DNA of 64,000 bases from Pilatotrama ljubarskyi. Its lineage: Eukaryota > Basidiomycota > Agaricomycetes > Polyporales > Polyporaceae. The stretch spans positions 256,693 through 320,692 of the forward strand of contig MU277680.1 in the NCBI GenBank assembly GCA_022385805.1, read 5' to 3'. The position numbers were made by a program, and so were the translations under genes. Positions 1-13,407 of this stretch are shown one piece after another. Within the stretch, counting starts at the first letter, position 1; every line of letters starts with the position of its first letter. The notes under the pieces were generated by a model. It saw nothing but the letters and a program-made list of their open reading frames with translations. It did not search any database and had not been told where the DNA came from.

Positions 1-264
1 GCTCCGCTTGAGGACGGCGAGCTCCTTGGCCTTTTCCTCGTAGAACGCAGCAAGCTTAGCTGGATCCGTCTCACTCTGTATCATGGCGGTCGGCGACGGT
101 GTACACGACACGAAGGTGGCATGACTAACCTGGATCTCCCGGAAAGTGCTCTTCGTCCTCCGCACGAAGTAATGCCGGAAGTTGTATGAACTGAAGGACT
201 GCGACGTGCGTAACATAGAATGGTAGAGGTGTAGGAGACTCTGCTTCGTCGGAGGAGAGGCCAT
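1..264 (-). CDS. ISD11: ISD11-like LYR-family protein (5' part, cut by window edge)
   Basis: Two exons are visible: 264-130 (45 codons) and 75-1, separated by a 54-nt GT-AG intron (129-76), in phase 0. The joined reading starts MASPPTKQSLLHLYHSML, continues with SSYNFRHYFVRRTKSTF and then a K/E-rich helix ending KAKELAVLKRS at the edge. The L-Y near residue 12, the SYNFR(x)Y(x)xRR pattern and the helix after it are the arrangement of ISD11/LYRM4, the small mitochondrial LYR protein that stabilises the cysteine desulfurase Nfs1 in Fe-S cluster assembly (family knowledge). The canonical LYR is degenerate (L-Y-H). Only about 70 of the usual 90-100 residues are in the window, so the C-terminus is missing. 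Another short LYR protein is possible but fits the spacing less well. Confidence 0.75.
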   Translation of the reverse strand, partial: MASPPTKQSLLHLYHSMLRTSQSFSSYNFRHYFVRRTKSTFREIQVSHATFVSCTPSPTAMIQSETDPAKLAAFYEEKAKELAVLKRS

Positions 265-791
265 GGCTGAGGTGGAGCAAGCGATGAGTCAAAGGCTCAG
301 GACGATGAGGACGAGTCTTGGTCTGCCGGAGGGATACTGTATGACAGAGCCTCGGCAGGTACTGTAAGCGCTCGAGGGGCAATGGGCGCCAGCATGGGCC
401 TCCATGCGGCGGAATTTGCCGTAGCTTGGTGTCTCGTCGTCCTCCTTCCGCAGAGTCCCTCTACTACATAATGGCGGCCGCTAGCAGTGAAACTCGTCCA
501 AGGCAATTCTCCTATTGGAATGTACAAGCAGGTCACGCATACTCTGTGGAGTTGTCTGGCACACTACATGGCGGTAGGGAGGCTCAGGGGCCGACGTGTC
601 CGGACTTGCCAGTGAACGTTTCTTGTCCCCACCGTGACCGTTTGCGTCTCCGGGTCGGACGGCACCTCCAGATGACTCCGCTCGACTCTCAAGAGCATAT
701 AAGTATCTTCACTCCTCTTCCAATCCCTGGATAGCCTATTCACACCTCTCGGACCTACTCTCTGAGTTTCCCTACAGTTGTAACTTCCACA
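265..791. other. Intergenic region between ISD11-like gene and F-box pseudogene
   Basis: This is the divergent promoter space between the minus-strand ISD11-like gene and the plus-strand F-box copy. I see no convincing coding exon, RNA gene or repeat here. A TATA-like string (gcatataag) lies near 694-702, about 90 nt upstream of the F-box ATG. Confidence 0.4.
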
Positions 792-2683
792 ATGCACCCG
801 TGCCTGCAAATCGCGGAGGTCGTCTCTATGATCTGCGCCTATTTGGACGGGCATGATTACGACTCACGCATTCACCATCCAACTCGCATCCGACATCGCC
901 AGGGCAGCGCAATCAGCACTTTGCCGGCCCTCGCGCGGACGTGTCGTGCGCTGCACCAGCCTGCGCTTGATCAACTGTGGCGCGAAATACCTGATCTCTT
1001 CATATTGATTATGTGTCTCATGCCGCCCGAGCTACTGAGATACGATGAATCCACCCAGACATTGGTAAGTATATGCGCTCGTTCCATGCTGCAGGAATTC
1101 CCGCTGATCGCTATACATTGCTGCAGTTCAACATGCGGTCCGCAAGCGAGGCCGAGTGGAGAGGCTCGATTCATATGTACAACGGATTCGAGCTGTCGGA
1201 ATCGCGACCCAGCCGGGATACCTTTCCGAGCGCTCGACGCAGAGTCCATTCTTCGACCGCTCGTGACCCATTTGAGCAACGGAGCGACCGAGAGTGATGT
1301 GCTCTTCCCGCGTCTCGTTCACGTTGTCTATCATCCGTCCTGGACGCACGAACTGTACTCCCGCTTGCTCCTCAACCCCCAGTTGCGAGAGCTCCGACTT
1401 CCCACGGTCGCTTTTACGGATGTTGTAAGTCTGCTGTCCTCCCGCCCTGACTGAAAGTACTCATCCACCGGCACGCAGTCCGACTGGAGTTTTGGTCCCA
1501 ATATCTCCCATCATAGCTATCCGGTGATGACTAAGCACATCGGTAGACTGGCCTACCACATTGTCCCTGCTGTTCGCCGAATGCATGATTTCCGGGCGGT
1601 GTGGACAAAGGCGACGCTATGGGACTCGGACACCTTGGACTATCTCGGCTCGCTACCGAACCTCACGGCCTTTGCATTGGAAAGCGGCTGGGGTGCTATC
1701 ATGTACCCTCCCCGCGCTGAGCTAAAGCAGAGAGCCTTTCCTGCCGTGACCCAGCTCCTGTGTCCACTGCCTCCCGGGAAGCGCCGGAGTTCCTAGCTCA
1801 CATTGATCCCGTCTCCCTGCAGGCCGTTACAATTTATTGGAAATACATATACGACGATGTCGATTCGTCGGAGGCCTCCTGTTGGAATGCTTTACAGAGC
1901 TACCCTACTTCAAACAACTCCAGCACCTCTCCGTAGTCATGTACGAGGGAATGGAGCGGCGGATTCCAGACAGATCCCGCCCTCCCGGTGAAATCGCCAC
2001 GCTCAAGGGGCTCGCCGACTGCCACCACTATCTCGAGTCCCTGCTGCGCATGAGCTCTCTGCGGACGCTGGAAGTTGCCACAGACGTCGTGCTCCAGTTG
2101 AATGATGCGTTTCTTTCCCGGCTCGCGCAAGGCCTGCCTCGCCTTGAACACTTCAGCCTAGTACCTCGATCGGGGGCAGGCTTCTGGTTCGACGAGAGCC
2201 CTACCTTTCCGGACGACTTTGACGCCGACTACGACTACGAGCCCGCGCCGTCCCATTTGGGAAACCTTCCGACGCTGGATGGACTCGTGTCGCTTGTTGG
2301 GTACGGCGAGAGGCTTAAATCGCTCAAGCTCGCGGTGTCTGCCACTTTCTCTGATGGGAAGAACCCGGGTTTCATGCCGCGCCCGAATCGCATATGCACT
2401 ATGGAGCTGTGGGCGACCCCGCTGGACGTGAGCATCTCTGACGAGTCACGACGTCTTCATCGACTTCTTCGCGCTCGCCTTTCCTGCGCTGGAAGACATC
2501 CGCGTGGTGCTCCCTATGCACTCTGCTCCCAGCAATATGGGATATGAGAAAATATCTGGACGCGGGGCTTGCTGGAGGTGGGATGCTGTTATCGAAGGGA
2601 TATCCTCCCGAATGCAGGCCGGGGACTACGGACGCATCCCGCAGAATATTGATGCTGGGCCGTGCAGTGCACTACCTGGTTGA
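792..2683 (+). pseudogene. F-box protein gene, decayed tandem copy of the gene at 2973-4827
   Basis: The reading begins MHPCLQIAEVVSMICAYLDG, an F-box-like start almost identical to the intact downstream gene, and the same blocks follow in order (ALDAESILRPL, HVVYHPSWTHELYSRLLL, LRLPTVAF, MELWATPLD). The two intron sites are at equivalent positions (donor near 1065, acceptor near 1130; donor near 1424, acceptor near 1480). Unlike its neighbour, the homologous reading jumps frame at about 1155, 1231, 1760, 1875 and 2448; four jumps look like single-base losses and the last like a single-base gain. An in-frame stop results in every frame. F-box proteins normally bridge SKP1-cullin ligases to substrates. 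Either this copy is a pseudogene or the assembly has several indel errors; the intact neighbour 300 bp away argues for real decay. Confidence 0.7.
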
Positions 2684-2972
2684 ACCCTGTCTCTTCGCGC
2701 ATGGATTTCGGATTGCTGCTGTACCTGTATTTATGTGTGCCTGCGAGCCCAGTTTCCCGGACAATGCGCAGTGGCTGCTTCGTATAGTAACTCTTTGAAA
2801 TAAGTATGCACCGTGCATTTGACGCTCGTTATGTGGCCTTCACTTGTTGATCAGCAGGTTGAGGACTACTCCCTTCCTCCTCGCCGGCCCCACGTTTGCC
2901 ACCTCAGTCGACTAACACGTTCCCGGGCTCTTCTCACCACAGCTCACCCATTCAGTGGCTGGCATATTTGCG

Positions 2973-4827
2973 ATGCACCAGTGCTTACAGATCGCGGAGA
3001 TCGTCTCGTCGATCTTTGCGTATCTGGACGGTCATGAATACGATCGACGCGTCCGGTATCCGCCCCGCATTCGGCATCGCAGTCCAAGCGTGCTTCGTAC
3101 TCTCGCGGGGCTCACGCGGACCTGCACAGCGTTTTTGGAGCCCGCTCTCGATGTGCTATGGCGCGAGATACCTGATCTCTCCATCCTGATCAACCACCTT
3201 ATGCCGGCTGAGCTGCTCAGGTTCGACGAAACCACAGGAGCTCTGGTGACATTTCTATCCATCTTGCGTAGTATTTCGTCACTGATCCCGTCTCCGAATG
3301 TCCACAGTCCTTGTCAGAGCCCCCCAGCGCGGACACTTGGGAAAGGCTGGACCCTTACATACGCCGGATACAAGCCGTCGGGATCGCCACGCCAGGTGGC
3401 GTCGCCGCTCGGAGGCTTGACGCTGAAACGGTCCTGCGGCCGCTCGAGAGTTATCTTAGTCGAGGAATCGCCCAGAGCGAATCGGGCGTTCTCCTTCCGA
3501 AACTCACGCATGTCGTGTACCACCCCGCCTGGACCCACGAACTATACTCTCGCTTGCTCCTCCACCCGCATTTACAAGAGCTTCGTCTGCCAACGATAGC
3601 ATTCAACGACCGGGTATGTCATCCGACGTGCATATCACAGCGCCCTGTTGCAAGTTGCTGAGACTAGCATTGCAGTCAGACTGGGGCCTGGAACTTCGCG
3701 AAGACTACGGGCCACACATCGTGGAGAACTGTCTCCGCCCACTGAGGGGTCACGTCCTACCAGCTATCTGCAGAATGCACAGTCTGCAGACGGTATGGAT
3801 CAAAGGGCAGATGTGGGATCAAGCCACGTTGTCCTACCTCAGCTCGCTCCCATCACTTACTGCGCTTGCGCTGGAGAACGGCTGGAGCTCTGTCAGCTTT
3901 CCTCCCCGCGCTGAGTGTAGCCATAGAGCCTTTCCGTCGCTGAAGCAGCTCCTGGTCTCGATTGCCCACAGCGGCGCTCCGGTCTTCCTCTCACACATCA
4001 ATCCCATCGCTTTGGAGGCCGTCACCGTGTACTGGGAGTATCTGTACAGCTATGCCGACGCCTCCGGGATAGTCATCCAGCAATGTCTAGAAGAGTGTGC
4101 GCGCTTCCAGCAACTGCAGCACTTCACAGTAGTGCTTGACCGCGAGATGGAGAAGCGGATAGGAGACACATCCCTACCACCGGGTCATCAGCACAAGCTA
4201 CAGGGTTTCGCTCGCAGCGACGAATATCTGGAGTCGGTGTTCGCTCTCACCTCCCTTCGGACATTGGAGATCACGATCGACGTCGTCTTCCAGCTTAACA
4301 ACAGATTCCTGCGCGAACTCGCACAGAATTTGCCTCATCTGGAAACCCTCAGCCTCACACCTTCTTCGCAGACGGAGTTCTTCTTCGACGAAGTGTCGTC
4401 CCTTGGCGACTACGATGATGACCATGCTGAGGACGTTGCGGACCTACCGGACTACATTCCCAGCCTGGATGGCCTTCTCCCGCTTATCGAGTCCTGCCAT
4501 CGGTTGAGGGAGCTCAAGCTCGCTGTAAGGAGTACGTTCTCCTGTGCTCCCGCAGGCGTCAAAGTAGGGCGCTTGAGCGGTCTACGAGTGATGGAACTAT
4601 GGGCGACTCCACTGGACCCTGGCGTTGCAGACAGCGCCTTCATCGACTTCTTTATGCTCGCTTTCCCCGCCCTGGAGGAGCTTCACGTCGCGCTTCCTAC
4701 GGCATCCGTACCAACAAACGGTCTTTACGAGGAGGTGTCGCGGGACGCAGCTCACTCGAGATGGGGTGCCCTTCTTGGCGACCTGAGCGGTAGGCTGCAA
4801 GGCAAGCTTCACATTGGACTGATATAG
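2973..4827 (+). CDS. F-box domain protein with leucine-rich C-terminal region
   Basis: Three exons, 2973-3245, 3308-3613 and 3676-4827, give 576 residues without frame breaks. The start is set at the ATG of MHQCLQIAEIV because the upstream paralog starts at the same place. Residues 1-75 resemble the F-box that binds SKP1 (short hydrophobic helix, then LAGLTRTCTAFLEPALDVLW). The rest has spaced leucine-rich segments (LSSLPSLTALAL, LTSLRTLEI, LPHLETLSL, LRELKLAV) as in the LRR-like halves of many agaricomycete F-box proteins, which are thought to recognise substrates for ubiquitination. It is the intact member of a tandem pair with 792-2683. The substrate cannot be inferred. Confidence 0.8.
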
Positions 4828-5658
4828 AATTATAAACCTGGGAACTTCCCCAATGGAAGATTCAATCTATGTCAGAACTGATCGGGAGGGCGTGCGTGTG
4901 AACCACAGCGACTGCCTCTTGCGGCCAATGCACCATTTAGACGCCCTGAGCGCCTTTCGGCGTCTGACCGTAGACTCTGACCGCCGCCCAGTGCTCTGCT
5001 CGTCCACGTCGTCCACGTCGTCCACATACTGTATGTCTGCTCGCCAGCTACTGCCCGATTTCATCCTCTATATGCCCAACAAGACAACGTGACATGACAA
5101 TCACGAGCACGCTCTGACACCATGACATCCGCTATTTCAAGCTCTTCGTACTGTGTCGCGGACTTGCCACTGGAAGCAAACAATGGCTCGTCGCATTTCA
5201 TGGCTGCGTCGTGTTGGCTTGGCTCCGGAACATACTAAATCATCAGCACATGAGGCTCAGTCTGCGTTTACCCGACCGGCCAGATATAGGCGGCACCATC
5301 TTGTGGCCTGCCGGCACCCACCACTCCCTTTGTCCTCCTACTCATCAGCTTTGTCCTACCCTCTGATTCCAGGCCGTCTCACCTCGCCGCAGCTGTGGCC
5401 GTGGGGCTGCAACGTCCAAGGAATCATTGACACCAATGCTTTACGATCAATGTGTGGCCCAGAGCTCTGCTACCATGGCTCGCTCTTTGTTTCCCGTGGT
5501 TCATCTAATCTCGTCCCCCCTCAATTTCGACACCGCACTCTCTCCAGCTCGTTTGCATCTCATTCCACTGTGAGTAGGCAGGGGTTGGCTTTTTCCCTGT
5601 GTGATTGCGTCGGCTAACGGTGATCATCCATTGAGGAGACCCTGTCCTGTCAAGCATC
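4828..5658. other. Intergenic region; short 9-bp tandem repeat
   Basis: No convincing gene. The only structure seen is three tandem copies of the 9-mer GTCGTCCAC around 5000-5025. The 3' half is pyrimidine-rich and probably holds the promoter of the downstream kinase gene. Confidence 0.4.
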
Positions 5659-7919
5659 ATGTCCTCCCCGACCTTTCTCAATCCATTCGCTCGTGGGGGC
5701 TCCCGGACGGGGGAGGAAGACGGCGCTCTCGTTCATGCGTCGGCGGACGTGGCTCAGTCTCGACATGAAGATGCCGCTGTCGATCCCAAGGAGCATCGTA
5801 CACGGGCACGTCTGGAGCTCATGGAGGATGAGCTCGCAATGGCACTCCTCGCGCCTCCCGTTCCTCACCGAGACCTCCCGAGATTGAGCTCCGACATACC
5901 TGCCATTTCGCCATGGCCTAAGGTTAAGGTTGAACCTCAGGTACGGAGAGTTCGCGAAGTGGCGGCCGAGCCGCCGCGCAACGGGAGCGGAGAGGCCCCG
6001 GAGAGGTCAACACAATCTGTGGAGACCAAACGCTCTAGGAAGGGGTCTCTTTCACCCCTGAAAAGCGCTCGGACAATCCTATCCCCAGCGCCCTTCCTCA
6101 AGAAAGTCGTCGATCTCCTCAAGCCCAAGGAGCGCAGTGCGGAACTTCGACGCGCGGAATTGAGGGATCTTCTTGCCCGAAATCGGCTGCCCGAGTCCTC
6201 CACGGCAAACGCTGGACTTGTGCCCCCTGCTCGCCCTCCCCGACCACCGTCCATCGAGCCCGAAGTGCTCGATCTCATGGGGAAGATTCCCTTTCCCGGG
6301 ACACTAATTTCTAACGCTGGTACCGCAAGGAAAGCCAGAGGGATTCCCGGGCAGCAAACGCAGGCGTCCGTTCTGCCGGAGATTCAGACGGCCTTTCCAG
6401 TATCCGGGTCTCCGCCTCGTCCTCCGCCGAAGGCACCGCGCATCGGAGGATCCCTCCCGGTCATACCTCACGTCCGCCAGAAGATCGGCGTCGCGCCTGA
6501 TCCCCGCGGCCGTCCGCGCCGCCCGCTACCCCCTCTCGAGCCAGGAGAGCATTACTGGGACGTCGTGCAGGTCAACAGGTTGCGCGTTCCCCTCCCTGGC
6601 GAGTCCAGATGGCTTTGCGGTGGTGTTTTGGGACAGGGCGGCTTCGGTACGGTGTACCTGGTGTATGATGTCAAACGGAGGCTAGAGTGCGCGATGAAGG
6701 TCGTGCATTACTCGCGGGGGTTGTCTGAGGGTTGCTGTCGCGGGACGATCAACGAGCTGAAGGTCCTCAGGAGGTTGGCGGAAGAACCGTCTCCGGCGCC
6801 GTTCCTGCTACAGCCGTACCTGGGAAATGACCTCTGGGCTTGGCGCTCCAAGGGGGAATACCTTCACATCATGACGGAGGTTTGCATGGGCGGGGACCTC
6901 AGTTTTTATGAAGGTCGGCTGTCGGAGGACATGCTCGCTCTTGTCTCTGCGGAGGTGGTGAGTATCCTCTCGATCAGGGGGGACTCTTGCTGACGTCCCG
7001 CTTCAGATTTTAGGTCTAAATCACCTCCACCGGCTCGGTATCGTTCATCACGACATCAAGCCGCAAAATGTGCTCGTCAATGCAGCGGGACACTGTGTCA
7101 TATCGGACTACGGCGGAGCACAGTTCCTTGACCGCTGGAAGCGCATCGCCCGCGTTCCCGGAAGCGTACCGATTTTGACTTTGCCCTTCGCGGCACCAGA
7201 ACTGGTCTCAGACAACGACACTGCATATCCGACGTACGACCGGGCCATCGATTACTGGTCTTTAGGGGCCACGCTAGTCTCGCTGCTAATGGACCATGTG
7301 AGTACCTATCATAATGTCCTATCCTGAGGACGTGTTGACATATGTAATGTTAGGCTCTGCTGCCGGATGCGCGGGACATGACCTTGCACACATTCAGGTT
7401 GAGGCGCATCGAGAAGAAGATGCAGGATTGTGAGATCTCCGAGAAGCTCCAGGGCTTCGTCATAGCAGTGAGAACAATTTCTATGCTAGTAGGAATCAGC
7501 AATTGATTGGCCTCACCATAGCTCCTCGAAGAGACTCCGTCCAGGAGACCTATGTATCCGGACGTTTGTAAAGTGCCGTTCCTCAGGGAACTGTATGTCA
7601 TCCATCCAATGGTTGCGCGTATCAGTCACTCACCTCCGCTACAGCGATTGGGAGGCTGTGAAAGACCAGCGATGTCCTCGTGAGCATAGAGCACCCTCGT
7701 ACAACGAACCGGCTACTGATGCTACCCTCCATAGCCTTCACTGTCGTCAAGCATCTCGGGGTACTGGCACACGGATTTCAAATAGATGCGCCCCCCCTGT
7801 ACGAGACGCGCATCCCGGTCGATTTTGTTCAGCGATTGCGGCAGGAGCAGCTGTCGCTCGTCGTGGACAACTCGTACGACGTAAAGGCTCACGACGCCGC
7901 CATCACTTCTGTGCTGTGA
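5659..7919 (+). CDS. Protein kinase with long disordered N-terminus and variant catalytic motifs
   Basis: Six exons: 5659-6957, 7007-7297, 7354-7467, 7522-7592, 7645-7679, 7735-7919, together 664 residues. Residues 1-300 are low complexity, rich in R, S, P and basic patches. The kinase domain starts near 315 with the glycine loop GQGGFGTV (about 322-330) and the ATP lysine in CAMKV (about 345). The catalytic loop reads HHDIKPQN (about 446), so the usual HRD arginine is histidine. The metal motif is DYG rather than DFG (about 465). FAAPEL and DYWSLG follow, as in active kinases. The catalytic Asp, Lys and Asn are kept, so activity is plausible; a histidine in place of the HRD arginine suggests less dependence on activation-loop phosphorylation. 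No orthologous family was recognised. The 35-nt fifth exon is required to reach the C-terminal reading ending ITSVL. Confidence 0.78.
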
Positions 7920-8427
7920 CTTTCGTTCCTCTGGTATCTTGGTCTTACTTGTGGTACTCTTTCGGACCCCGTTCTTGTCGCTGTACTCTTCGTCGCTTCG
8001 TTCACCACTCACCGACTCGAAGCCGGAGCACCTGGTTGTGCTCTCCTACATACAGTACATCACCGTTCATCATCTCGCATTTTCGTCTTCGCGCATTTAT
8101 AGAATCCATCATGCTGTCGTTCTAGCACAATCTGTATGTACCATATCTATCAGTATCGTTAGAATATCCCTGATCAAGACCCCTGGAAGGTTTGACCGGA
8201 TGTATCGACATTACCACGATGCGATGGGCGTCTAATCTCGCATGCTGCTTCGACTTGTACGACCTCTTGCTCACAATTGTCGCATAACGTCTGTCGTCTG
8301 TGCTTCCGGCTTCCTTACGTGTCATGTAAGGGCTAGCAGTCGAAGAGAAGCTATCGCATCGCTCAAAATGAGACGCTAGACCCCCTTCCGCATCCGCCGC
8401 TACACCAGCGGTCTAACCACTGTGGCT
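7920..8427. other. Intergenic region
   Basis: Contains the 3' region of the kinase gene and the promoter of the exopolyphosphatase gene. I see no further gene, RNA or repeat. Confidence 0.4.
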
Positions 8428-9756
8428 ATGGCTTCGGAAGGAGATATCTCGAGTAATGCTCTATCTGAGTTTTTGCGACAAACTAAGCAGGCGTATCTGG
8501 ATGCCGTACGAGCTGGTAAAGGGCGACAATGGTCTGTAGTTATGGGGAACGAAGCTGGAGGTGAGTACGGAGCCGTCTGCACATGCCACGAACGCTTATT
8601 CCAGACTGCAGACCTGGACTCAATCGCCAGCGCGATCGCGTACGCTTGGTACGCATCCAAAGTGAAGGGAGCCTCAGCAGTGCCCCTGACGCAGACGCCG
8701 CGCTCAGAGCTGCAGCTGCGCGCGGAGAACCTGTACGCGTTCGAGCTAGCTCATCTGCACCCGGAGTCCGACATACTCTGCATCGACGACATACCCGAGT
8801 CCCACCCGTTCCCTTCAGTCAACTTCGCTCTCGTTGACCACAACCGACTGCAGTCGCGCTTCTCTCGCGATAACCCAGACGCTCGAGTGGTCGCTGTCAT
8901 CGACCACCACGAGGACGAGGGCCTGTACAAGGACACGGCGGACCCGCGCATCGTCGTCGTACCCACTGGTAGCTGTGCCTCGCTCGTCACGCAGCTGTTT
9001 CAGTCGCACCCTGACCAGCTCACGCCCGAACTCGCAACACTTCTGCTCTCCAGCATCCTCATCGACACCTCGGGCCTGAAGCCTGGAGGAAAGGCTGAAG
9101 AGGCCGATCGTCGTGCCGCATCACTCCTCATACCCTTAGCGTCCGCTCTGCGACACCAGACGGAGCGGACAACGCTCGCTGAGCAAGCCCCCGAGGAGAT
9201 ACCGGCGTTGCAAGACCTCCATGCGACGCTCCAGGAGAAGAAGGCTTCGGTCGCGCACCTGAACACACTTGACCTGCTGAGAAGAGACTACAAGGAGTAC
9301 GCGCTGACTCCACCAAAATCGCCTTCCCGAGAAATTCTCGTCGGGCTCTCCTCAGTACCCATCGGTTTCAAGTCATGGTTACCCCATCACCCGGAATTCT
9401 GGTCCCAAACAGAGCACTTCATGAGCGAGCGGGGCCTGACGGTCTTGGGCATCCTTACATCATTCCGCGACACGGAGAAGGTGGGCAAGAGCGGGAGGGG
9501 AAAGCACCGGCGAGAGCAGATGTATGTCGTGCGCGACGATGAGGACCTTGCGAAGACGCTTTTCGCCGCTCTGGATGAGTGCGAAGAACTGGAACTGAAG
9601 AGAAAGACGTTCCCTGACTATGGCGTCCACAAGGGTTTCGGGCCGACTCTCCGCGCTCAAATATGGAAGCAGAAGAACGTTGATGCCACAAGGAAGACCA
9701 CCGCGCCGATCGTCAAGGGCATCATCGAGGGACGGAACAAGACCGCGAATCTGTAG
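8428..9756 (+). CDS. PPX1: Exopolyphosphatase, PPX1-like (DHH/DHHA2 family)
   Basis: Two exons, 8428-8560 and 8612-9756, give 425 residues. Choosing the acceptor ctgcag at 8606-8611 restores the family motif GNEAGDLDSIASA, so this site decides the exon border. The DHH signature residues are present: GDLDS near residue 45, DHN near 120 and DHHED near 141, which bind the metal pair. A DHHA2-type C-terminal half contains the S-S-V-P-x-x-x-K segment. Yeast Ppx1 (397 aa) removes terminal phosphate from linear polyphosphate in cytosol and mitochondrial compartments (family knowledge). The length and motif order agree well. Inorganic pyrophosphatases of the same superfamily are shorter and less likely. 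Confidence 0.88.
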   Translation: MASEGDISSNALSEFLRQTKQAYLDAVRAGKGRQWSVVMGNEAGGEYGAVCTCHERLFQTADLDSIASAIAYAWYASKVKGASAVPLTQTPRSELQLRAENLYAFELAHLHPESDILCIDDIPESHPFPSVNFALVDHNRLQSRFSRDNPDARVVAVIDHHEDEGLYKDTADPRIVVVPTGSCASLVTQLFQSHPDQLTPELATLLLSSILIDTSGLKPGGKAEEADRRAASLLIPLASALRHQTERTTLAEQAPEEIPALQDLHATLQEKKASVAHLNTLDLLRRDYKEYALTPPKSPSREILVGLSSVPIGFKSWLPHHPEFWSQTEHFMSERGLTVLGILTSFRDTEKVGKSGRGKHRREQMYVVRDDEDLAKTLFAALDECEELELKRKTFPDYGVHKGFGPTLRAQIWKQKNVDATRKTTAPIVKGIIEGRNKTANL

Positions 9757-11273
9757 CACGCTCGGTGGGTCCTTTTCAGAAGGAAGTGGCACTATTGCTT
9801 AATCGCTGACGATAGCGCAGAAGCCTGGACGAGATACAAAGGCTCGTGAAGACTTGCCACGAGATTCCTAGATGCTGTACGTCGGGCTGTAATATGATCT
9901 CATATATGTCTGCCTCGGTGAAGGGAACGGGGAAGTTGTGCGCTATGTGCGAGCAGATACTCCGCACCCTCTACCGCCCGAATTCCCTGGCGGCGAAGCA
10001 CTGGATGACTAGACGGTTGCAGCCCATGAACATTTCGTTATGACCGTCGTGCGGTGTCCACTGCAACAGAGTCTCGAGCTGCGGCGCACAGTCGTCGACT
10101 GCCACAGCTTCTCGTCTGCATGTTCATGTGGGAAAGCACCCGGTGGGCGAAACGTCGAAACCGTCATGACACCTTGGCACGGCAAACCAACAGGCGCATT
10201 CAATCGTAGTCCCGGCGGCTCCATTTGTGCGACATCCGGCCGTCACATCACGCCCTCAAATCAGGCTCCGGACTACTTTAGCGTTGCAGCTTAACTGCAT
10301 GCCGATATACTGGTGGGTCATGCTGTTCCAAACTTCCGACTTTCGTGGATTTACAGGATTCTCAGCGTCTACTACCCTCACACTATACGCCCAAGTCGGC
10401 TCTGCAGAGCCTCTGATTCTCTCCCAGCCACAGTAGCCGGAAGAAGTATCCGACCTAGAGACCCGTTCGTCGGTGTGCGGCGTATCACTGGTAAACAGGC
10501 CATCATCCACCACAGAAGTGGGCGAGGTGCTAAGGCTATCCGAACGGCAAACTTTGAAGTTTCCTCGGAAACGATTGCGCAGCTACCCCAATCCTACTGT
10601 ACGCTCATGCACTTGCCAATCAGTGAGACATGTGTCCATGGCTCAAAGTAATCAGGTCCGGAAGTAACAAACGTGAAGCTTTCTATTCTGCGGAGTGCGG
10701 TTATCAGATGCTCCGCAATGCTGCTCATATGGCGGTCCGCATAGGTTCTCTGAGAGTCTACAGTTTGGACAGAAGCTCGTCCCAAGATGACAACACAGTG
10801 CAGCCCTGTCGCAAACTACAGCGACAACAGATACTTGTCCGCTGCCGCCACAGAAGTTCTCAAGGTTGTTGAGCCGATTCGCGGATCGGCATTTACCATC
10901 CTGGGAACCGCAGCACACCGGCACGCGAGAACATCTCCTCGAAGTTGCTCGTGGAATTCAGTGCGACGACCGACGGCTGCTACAGCTGGAAGCAACGAAA
11001 CGCGGAATGGCGGGTACCCTGTTTGATGCGCAATGTGAGATCGGTCATTGGACGGTGTCGATTGTTGATTTGCCGGGCCACCTGCGTCGAAGTGCTGCGT
11101 CTATCCAGGACAACCACTCCCCTTCAATACGCCGCCTATAAAGCACGGGCGATCTGGGTATGCAGTCCCTCAACAACGAGTCATTTCTTGCTCCCCACCA
11201 CTCCTTTCGGGCCGTCTGCAGTCATCTTTCTTCTCGACTGCAGTCGCTTTCCTCCACTGGCTTTTAGTCCATC
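9757..11273. other. Long intergenic region upstream of manganese peroxidase
   Basis: About 1.5 kb with no supported gene. It should contain the peroxidase promoter: a TATAAA box at 11137-11142 and one CCCCT (STRE-like) at about 11118-11122. I did not find a convincing TGCRCNC metal-response element. Confidence 0.4.
11137..11142 (+). promoter_or_regulatory. TATA box of the manganese peroxidase gene
   Basis: TATAAA lies 132 nt upstream of the peroxidase ATG (11274), in gccgcctataaagc. A strong TATA box at this distance is common for highly inducible secreted ligninolytic genes. The 5'UTR would be near 100 nt. Confidence 0.55.
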
Positions 11274-13154
<1,881 letters not shown>

Positions 13155-13407
13155 GTGTCACTTCAGCGTATTTACCTTTGCAGATCCACTTGGCTCACTC
13201 GCAGCTCTTCATAGATTGCACCACCAAGCGAACTCACTTTGCTGATAGCACTCGTCATTCATTTCTGTCCTGTTACTTTACGGTGGTTGCGATGCAAAAT
13301 CATAGCTTCCATTGGCCATCTATCGGCTATACGTATACTGCCCTCGTCTCTGCATCGTATCTATCGTCTCGTGAGTGCGGATAAAACCTCACCTCTACCT
13401 AAGACAT
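13155..13407. other. Convergent 3' region
   Basis: Short space between the plus-strand peroxidase and the minus-strand DUF1308 gene; nothing but 3'UTR-like sequence is seen. Confidence 0.4.
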
